Positions 12,700 to 17,098 of a stretch of 17,098 nt of DNA are shown here, piece after piece. Source of the stretch: Syntrophomonas sp. UBA4911 (GTDB lineage: Bacteria > Bacillota > Syntrophomonadia > Syntrophomonadales > Syntrophomonadaceae); the NCBI GenBank assembly GCA_002398105.1, contig DHCD01000071.1, positions 1-17,098 of the forward strand. Reading direction: 5' to 3'. The notes beneath the pieces were generated by a model, which was not told where the DNA came from, ran no database searches, and saw only the letters and a list, made by a program, of their open reading frames with translations. Every line of letters starts with the position of its first letter. Position 1 is the first letter of the stretch. A program made the position numbers and the translations under genes.

Positions 12700-13737
12700 T
12701 TACGGGTGTACCCCGGGAAAGTTAAGGGCTTTGCCTTCAGTTATGCCCAGCATAAGGTTAAGATTCTGGATGGCCTGACCCGAAGCCCCTTTGGTCAGAT
12801 TATCCAGCACCGATATCAGTATTACCCGGCCGCTTTCCTGATCGGCATAAATCCCTATCTGCACGATATTGCTGCCGTATACCCACTTGGTATGAGGCAT
12901 AACCCCAGGCGGCAGTATTTTCACAAAGTTCTCTCCTTGATACTTTTCCTCCAGTGCTTCGCGTACGGCAGCAGCTTTGACACCCGGCCGCAGGGAAGCA
13001 TAGGCGGTGGTTAAAATCCCCCGGTTCATCGGTACCAGGTGAGGAGTAAATATCATCTCCACCGGCCGGCCGGCAGCAAAGCTCAATTCCTGGGCTATCT
13101 CGGGCCCATGGCGGTGAGTTCCCACCCCGTAAGCATGAATCCCTTCGTTTACTTCACAGAAATGACTGCTTGGCTTCGGAGTACGCCCGGCGCCTGAGAC
13201 TCCGCTTTTCGAGTCTACTATTATTCCCTCGGTCTGCAGCAATCCCCGGGCCAGCAGAGGCGCCAGCGGTAATATGGCTCCGGTCGGGAAACAGCCGGGG
13301 TTGGCTACCAGGGAAGTTTCCTTTATTTTTTCCCGATACAGTTCCGGCAGACCATAGACAGCTTCCTGCAGCAGTTCAGGAGCTTCATGAACTTTATCAT
13401 AATATTTTTCATAGAGCGCCGGGCTTTTAAGTCTGAAATCTGCCCCCAGGTCAACACATTTAATTCCGGCAGGAAGCAGTTTATGAACCATAACTGCGGA
13501 CAGGCCATGGGGAAGAGCCAGAAATACGGCGTCACATCTGCCGATTAAGTTCTCCGGGCGGCTTTCTTCACATACCAGATCGGTAAAACCGATGAGCTGG
13601 GGATAGAGAGCATCCACTCTTCGGCCTACGTTTTCGGTGGAGAGCAGACACACCGCTTCCACTTCATCATGACCGGCCAACAAGCGCAGGAGATCAGCCG
13701 CTGTATATCCGTCTCCCACTATTCCTATTTTATACAA
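12700..13737 (-). CDS. argC: N-acetyl-gamma-glutamyl-phosphate reductase
   Basis: ArgC reduces N-acetylglutamyl phosphate with NADPH to the semialdehyde, the third step of the pathway and the first gene of this operon. The 345 residues match the family. The N-terminal GIVGDGYTAADLLRLL is the NADP-binding start (GYTA in place of the more usual GYTG), FLALPHGLS is a conserved block, VANPGCFPT carries the catalytic Cys149, and HRHGPEI holds the likely catalytic histidine. The start is TTG (13737), with AAGGAGG nine bases upstream; there is no nearby ATG in frame. The promoter at 13790-13818 overlaps an ARG-box-like palindrome. argJ follows after 22 bases. Confidence 0.95.
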   Translation of the reverse strand: MYKIGIVGDGYTAADLLRLLAGHDEVEAVCLLSTENVGRRVDALYPQLIGFTDLVCEESRPENLIGRCDAVFLALPHGLSAVMVHKLLPAGIKCVDLGADFRLKSPALYEKYYDKVHEAPELLQEAVYGLPELYREKIKETSLVANPGCFPTGAILPLAPLLARGLLQTEGIIVDSKSGVSGAGRTPKPSSHFCEVNEGIHAYGVGTHRHGPEIAQELSFAAGRPVEMIFTPHLVPMNRGILTTAYASLRPGVKAAAVREALEEKYQGENFVKILPPGVMPHTKWVYGSNIVQIGIYADQESGRVILISVLDNLTKGASGQAIQNLNLMLGITEGKALNFPGVHP

Positions 13738-13789
13738 TTTATGAGGCCTCCTTTATAATCTGGCGCCAAAGCTGCTGCAAATATTTATA

Positions 13790-13818
13790 ATTATACAGCC
13801 GCATGCATAATTGTGCAA
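13790..13818 (-). promoter_or_regulatory. Promoter of the arg operon
   Basis: On the minus strand TTGCAC (13818-13813), 17 bases and TATAAT (13795-13790) form a strong sigma-A promoter. It starts transcription near 13783, about 45 bases before the argC TTG. It lies downstream of the thiolase terminator, so the arg operon is independent. Confidence 0.78.
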
Positions 13819-13819
13819 T
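13802..13819 (-). promoter_or_regulatory. Putative ARG box (ArgR/AhrC operator)
   Basis: Plus-strand CATGCATAATTGTGCAAT is an imperfect palindrome agreeing with the Bacillus-type ARG box CATGAATAAAAATTCAAG at 12 of 18 positions by my alignment. It covers the -35 element and part of the spacer of the argC promoter, so binding of arginine-loaded ArgR would block RNA polymerase. Only one clear box is seen. Confidence 0.55.
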
Positions 13820-13850
13820 AATAATTTAATTCTGCCGCTGCCCGCGCGGC

Positions 13851-13899
13851 AAAAGAGGCTGCCTCTAATCCAAAAGCGGATTGCGGAAGAGCCTCTTTT
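13851..13899 (-). terminator. Terminator between thiolase and the arg operon
   Basis: AAAAGAGGCT (13851-13860) pairs with AGCCTCTTTT (13890-13899), with an inner hairpin AATCC/GGATT (13867-13871 with 13878-13882). T-runs on both strands make it potentially bidirectional. An alternative AGAGG/CCTCT hairpin (13854-13858 with 13862-13866) would break the outer stem. A separate GC-rich hairpin (about 13927-13948) lies between it and the thiolase stop. Confidence 0.75.
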
Positions 13900-13970
13900 A
13901 TTATGACCGGCATATTCAGTTTTAGAGGGGTAAGGGGCACGGCCCAACCGGCCCCTGGGTTAATACAATA

Positions 13971-15152
13971 TTACATGCGTTCTACTACCACGGCCGTACC
14001 CATACCGCCGCCAATACATAGGGTAGCCAATCCATAACGGGATTCCCGCTTCATCATTTCATACAGCAGGGAAACCAGTATTCTGGCACCGGAAGCGCCT
14101 ACCGGATGACCAAGGGCAATGGCCCCGCCGTTAACGTTGACTTTCTCCATCTTGTCAGCCCATCCCATTTCGCGAGCTACCGCTAGAGACTGAGCCGCAA
14201 ACGCTTCATTGGCTTCTATTAAATCAATATCATCTACTGTCAGTCCGGCCTTTTTCAGAGCTTGGGTAGCGGCCGGAACCGGGCCTATACCCATGATCTT
14301 GGGATCTACACCAGCGGAAGCATAGCTTATTATTCTGGCTATAGGCTTGGCCCCCAGTTGGTCAGCCTTTTCCCGGGACATAACCAGCAACGCTGCCGCA
14401 CCATCGTTAATACCCGAGGCATTGCCTGCGGTTACGCTGCCGCCTTTCTTGAAAGCAGGTTTTAAAGCCGCCATTTTTTCTAAAGTTGTGGCCCGAGGGT
14501 GTTCATCGGTATCAAAAATAATATCACTCTTTTTGCCTTTTACTACCACCGGAACGATTTCATCCTGGAAACGGCCCGAGGCTATAGCTGCCGCAGCTCT
14601 CTGCTGGCTTCTTAAGGCAAACTCATCCTGTTCTTCTCTGGTTATGCCCCATTGCTCGTTAATATTCTCAGCGGTAATACCCATATGATAATCGTTAAAG
14701 GCTTCCCACAGACCGTCTTTTATCATACAGTCAACTATCCGGCCATCGTTCATTCTATATCCGTAGCGAGCCTTTTCCAGGATATAGGGGGCATTGCTCA
14801 TGTTCTCCATACCGCCGGCCAGGATAACATCAGCGTCACCGGCTTTTATTATCTGAGCTGCCAGGCTTACGGCTCTCAAGCCTGATCCGCAGACTTTATT
14901 GATGGTAAAAGCAGTGGTTTCTTTAGGGATGCCCGCTTTTATCATGGACTGACGGGCTACATTCTGACCCTGACCGGCCTGAATCACACAGCCGAATACA
15001 ACTTCATCAATAACGGCAGGATCAATTCCAGCTCTTTTTACCGCTTCTTCCATGCTCACTTTACCCAGATCTGCTACCGGGGTATCCTTTAAGGCTCCGC
15101 CAAATGTGCCGACCGGGGTACGACATGCGCTGACAATAACTACTTCTTTCAC
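13971..15152 (-). CDS. Acetyl-CoA acetyltransferase (thiolase)
   Basis: This 393-residue type II thiolase condenses two acetyl-CoA to acetoacetyl-CoA or, in reverse, splits 3-ketoacyl-CoA. The nucleophile Cys88 lies in NKVCGSGLRAV, His349 in GGAIALGHPVGASGARI, and the acid/base Cys379 in CIGGGMGTA; NEAFAAQ is also present. These are all the catalytic blocks of the biosynthetic/degradative acetyl-CoA acetyltransferase group. The GTG start at 15152 has AAAGGGG eight bases upstream; a nearby ATG (15159) is out of frame. It lies 301 bases after the MaoC gene and so may have its own promoter (TATAAT at 15178-15173 with no good -35). Neighbouring acyl-CoA dehydrogenase and hydratase genes point to short-chain fatty acid oxidation or butyrate/hydroxybutyrate metabolism. 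The direction in vivo cannot be read from sequence. Confidence 0.94.
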   Translation of the reverse strand: MKEVVIVSACRTPVGTFGGALKDTPVADLGKVSMEEAVKRAGIDPAVIDEVVFGCVIQAGQGQNVARQSMIKAGIPKETTAFTINKVCGSGLRAVSLAAQIIKAGDADVILAGGMENMSNAPYILEKARYGYRMNDGRIVDCMIKDGLWEAFNDYHMGITAENINEQWGITREEQDEFALRSQQRAAAAIASGRFQDEIVPVVVKGKKSDIIFDTDEHPRATTLEKMAALKPAFKKGGSVTAGNASGINDGAAALLVMSREKADQLGAKPIARIISYASAGVDPKIMGIGPVPAATQALKKAGLTVDDIDLIEANEAFAAQSLAVAREMGWADKMEKVNVNGGAIALGHPVGASGARILVSLLYEMMKRESRYGLATLCIGGGMGTAVVVERM

Positions 15153-15312
15153 TTTAACATCCCCTTTAATGTATTATAAAAATATTATTATTCCATTGAT
15201 ATCCCGGAGACAACCCCCCACCGCATTGCCGGCAACTAATTTTTTCCCACTAAAGCCGGCCGGCTCAATACTATGGCAGGAATCAGCCGCAAGATATTGC
15301 AGATTTTAATTA

Positions 15313-15347
15313 ATGAAGCCTTCTGTGATAACCACAGGAGGCTTCAT
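15313..15347 (-). terminator. Long hairpin in the MaoC-thiolase gap, possible terminator
   Basis: ATGAAGCCT (15313-15321) pairs with AGGCTTCAT (15339-15347) and CTGTG with CACAG inside it, around ATAAC. It is a 14-bp stem with one mismatch on the minus strand. The minus-strand tail (TAATTAAAAT) is AT-rich but not a clean T-run. The rest of the 15153-15453 gap is AT-rich and holds only a candidate -10 (15173-15178) and the thiolase ribosome binding site. Confidence 0.5.
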
Positions 15348-15453
15348 GTCATGCATAATCAGGTTTTCCCCGCCCCTATATTAATTATATCCGATCTATC
15401 CAATAATTCCTCACATTCTCTATATTCCCCGCATTTATTGAGCAGCCCTCTGC

Positions 15454-15876
15454 TTAACCGAGTATATATTCCCTGCCTTCACCAACAATGACTATCTCAT
15501 CTTTTTGATTGACACAGGTGGTTTCTATCTGTACCATATGTTTTTCTTCCAGCTTTTCCTTTATTACTGCCGTAGCCGTAATAGTATCGCCGATGTAAAC
15601 CGGTTTAACAAATTTCAAATTCTGCATCGCATATACATTGCCAAAAGTAACCTTGGTTACAGCGGTTGATATCAGACCGGCCACTAACAGGCCGGGCACT
15701 ACTACATCCTTAAAACGGGTGGTTTTACCATATTCTTTGTCAATGTGCACCGGATTCATATCTCCGGTAATGCCTACCCAAAGCATGACATCGGATTCGG
15801 TCATGGTCTTGGTCATGGTTTCGGTATTGCCTGGTTGTAAGGAGTCCCAGGTTTTTATTTTATCCTCATAATTCAT
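15454..15876 (-). CDS. MaoC-type (R)-specific enoyl-CoA hydratase
   Basis: This 140-residue single hot-dog domain protein contains ITGDMNPVHIDKEYGKTTRF, the hydratase-2 motif, with Asp39 and His44 as the expected catalytic pair, followed by VVPGLLVAGLIS on the central helix. Such enzymes hydrate trans-2-enoyl-CoA to (R)-3-hydroxyacyl-CoA, as in PhaJ, or act on related acyl thioesters. The length matches PhaJ-like proteins. I chose the ATG at 15876, with AAGG eight bases upstream, rather than a GTG three codons earlier that touches the same ribosome binding site. It starts 22 bases after the acyl-CoA dehydrogenase stop, so the two are almost certainly co-transcribed. The R-stereospecificity is of interest because classical beta-oxidation uses S-specific crotonases. 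Exact substrate is unknown. Confidence 0.88.
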   Translation of the reverse strand: MNYEDKIKTWDSLQPGNTETMTKTMTESDVMLWVGITGDMNPVHIDKEYGKTTRFKDVVVPGLLVAGLISTAVTKVTFGNVYAMQNLKFVKPVYIGDTITATAVIKEKLEEKHMVQIETTCVNQKDEIVIVGEGREYILG

Positions 15877-15898
15877 GAATCGCACCTTCTATCATTTA

Positions 15899-17041
15899 TT
15901 AACGTAATATACTGTTGCTTATAACGACTCTCTGAATCTCGCTGGTACCTTCGTAGAGTTCAGTAATTTTAGCATCGCGCATCATTCTCTCCACCGGGAA
16001 TTCACGGGTATAGCCATAGCCGCCGTGAATCTGTACCGCCTGGTTGGCTACTTTATTAGCGGTTTCCGATGCTTTTACTTTGGCGATGGCGGCAGCGGTT
16101 GCATAGTCAAGATGCTGGCTCTTTCTCCAGGCCGCCTCATAGGTTAAAAGTCTTGATGCTTGTATCTCTATGGCCATATCGGCCAGCTTGAATTGTATAG
16201 CCTGCAGGCTGGCAATAGGTTTGCCGAACTGTACTCTCTGTTTGGCATAGGCCAGTGCCGCTTCATAAGCGCCCTGGGCAATACCGACTGATTGGGCGGC
16301 AATCCCTATCCTTCCGCCGTCCAGAGTCTGCATGGCGATCTTAAAACCTTCTCCTTCTTTACCCAGGAGGTTCTCTTTAGGTATTCTGCAATCTTCAAAG
16401 ACCAGGTCACAGTTCTGGGTGCCTCTTAACCCCATCTTTTTTTCAAATTTTCCGAAGGTGAAGCCGGGAGTGCCTTTTTCTACGATGAAGGCACTGAAAG
16501 CCTTACTTCTTAATTCTTTCGGGCCGGTACGCGCAAATACTACATATATATCGGCTGATCCGGCATTGGTAATAAATATTTTTGTTCCGTTCAGTACATA
16601 GCTGTCTCCGTCCGGATCTGCTTTACAGCTCATGGCCAGGGCATCGGAACCGGCATTGGATTCAGTGAGGCCAAACCCCCCCTGTTTAATCCCCTGGGCC
16701 ATAGGCACCAGGAATTTTTGTTTTTGTTCTTCGCTGCCATAAGCCAAAATCGGCCAGCTGCCCAGGCTTACGTGAGTGGAAAGAGTATCGGCTGCCGATG
16801 GATCAACCCGGCCCAGTTCTTCTACGGCGATGGCATAGGCGACATAATCCATCCCGGCGCCGCTGTAATTCTCTGCAAAGGGAATGCCTGTGAGTCCTAG
16901 TTGTCCCATTTGATCGAAGGTATTACGATCAAAATATTCTTTTTCATCTCGGTCAACTACACCCGGGGCTAATACTCCTTCCGCAAAGTTTCTTACCGAC
17001 TGTCTGATCATTTCATGTTCTTCGCTGAGTTTGAAGTCCAT
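15899..17041 (-). CDS. Acyl-CoA dehydrogenase, short-chain type
   Basis: This 380-residue FAD enzyme oxidises acyl-CoA to trans-2-enoyl-CoA and passes electrons to electron-transfer flavoprotein. The helical N-terminal domain (about 1-120) is followed by the signature GLTESNAGSDALAM, the middle beta domain, and the C-terminal helical domain with IHGGYGYTREFPVERMMRDA. Glu364 in LYEGTSEIQR is the expected catalytic base, in the position used by short-chain (butyryl-CoA type) dehydrogenases. The ATG at 17041 has AAGGAGG seven bases upstream. MaoC follows after 22 bases. No etfAB genes are in view. In a syntroph this would serve butyrate oxidation; in a fermenter it could run as crotonyl-CoA reduction with Etf. 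The remaining bases to 17098 show no promoter I can support, so the operon may begin outside the window. Confidence 0.95.
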   Translation of the reverse strand: MDFKLSEEHEMIRQSVRNFAEGVLAPGVVDRDEKEYFDRNTFDQMGQLGLTGIPFAENYSGAGMDYVAYAIAVEELGRVDPSAADTLSTHVSLGSWPILAYGSEEQKQKFLVPMAQGIKQGGFGLTESNAGSDALAMSCKADPDGDSYVLNGTKIFITNAGSADIYVVFARTGPKELRSKAFSAFIVEKGTPGFTFGKFEKKMGLRGTQNCDLVFEDCRIPKENLLGKEGEGFKIAMQTLDGGRIGIAAQSVGIAQGAYEAALAYAKQRVQFGKPIASLQAIQFKLADMAIEIQASRLLTYEAAWRKSQHLDYATAAAIAKVKASETANKVANQAVQIHGGYGYTREFPVERMMRDAKITELYEGTSEIQRVVISNSILR

Positions 17042-17098
17042 TATCTTTCCTCCTTTGAATGATTCATCCCTACCAGTTCTTCACCCCCTGGCAAGCTT

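Noticed and set aside
1..17098. CRISPR array, insertion sequence or defence system
   Set aside because: No regular direct-repeat array, no transposase motif and no recognisable defence gene is present.

Overview
The window reads as the chromosome of an anaerobic, low-to-mid GC Clostridia-type Firmicute. Signs of this are the strong AGGAGG-type ribosome binding sites, frequent GTG/TTG starts, sigma-A type TTGACA/TATAAT promoters and class III (oxygen-sensitive) ribonucleotide reductase. Arginine biosynthesis genes beside acyl-CoA dehydrogenase, MaoC hydratase and thiolase genes fit a fatty-acid oxidising syntroph such as Syntrophomonadaceae. That family placement is an inference from gene content, not from a marker gene.

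Layout. Apart from one RNA near the left end, every convincing gene lies on the minus strand, so transcription runs right to left. At the right edge, an acyl-CoA dehydrogenase and a MaoC-type hydratase form a tight pair. A thiolase follows after a 300-base gap, then a terminator (13851-13899). Next comes argC-argJ-argB-argD-argF-argG, led by a TTGCAC-17-TATAAT promoter whose -35 element and spacer are covered by an ARG-box-like palindrome, and ended by a terminator at 6860-6896. The anaerobic reductase pair nrdD-nrdG follows with its own promoter and two tandem NrdR-box-like sites. Then come argH, an overlapping unknown gene, a terminator, a small zinc-ribbon-like protein gene and tRNA-Thr(CGU).

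The left 1.5 kb is accessory. Downstream of the tRNA 3' end lie helically phased GTGARCA repeats, a 28-residue holin-like toxin gene, an XhlA-like phage protein gene and a frameshifted phage holin-like gene. This looks like the eroded lysis end of an element once inserted at the tRNA. At the extreme left, on the plus strand, is a compact RNA gene: consensus promoter, a roughly 200-nt transcript whose ends pair over 13 bp and whose body folds as a long rod, then an intrinsic terminator. It is 6S-like in architecture, but the family is not proven.

How the genes work together. ArgJ recycles acetyl groups between ornithine and glutamate. ArgB, ArgC and ArgD convert N-acetylglutamate to N-acetylornithine. 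ArgF, ArgG and ArgH turn ornithine into arginine. ArgR (promoter) and arginine feedback on ArgB are the likely controls. Most notable oddities: argG has no ATG, GTG or TTG at its N-terminus and an ACG sits exactly where Met is expected; an intrinsic terminator lies inside the arg operon between argD and argF; and a 29-base inverted repeat lies just ahead of argG.
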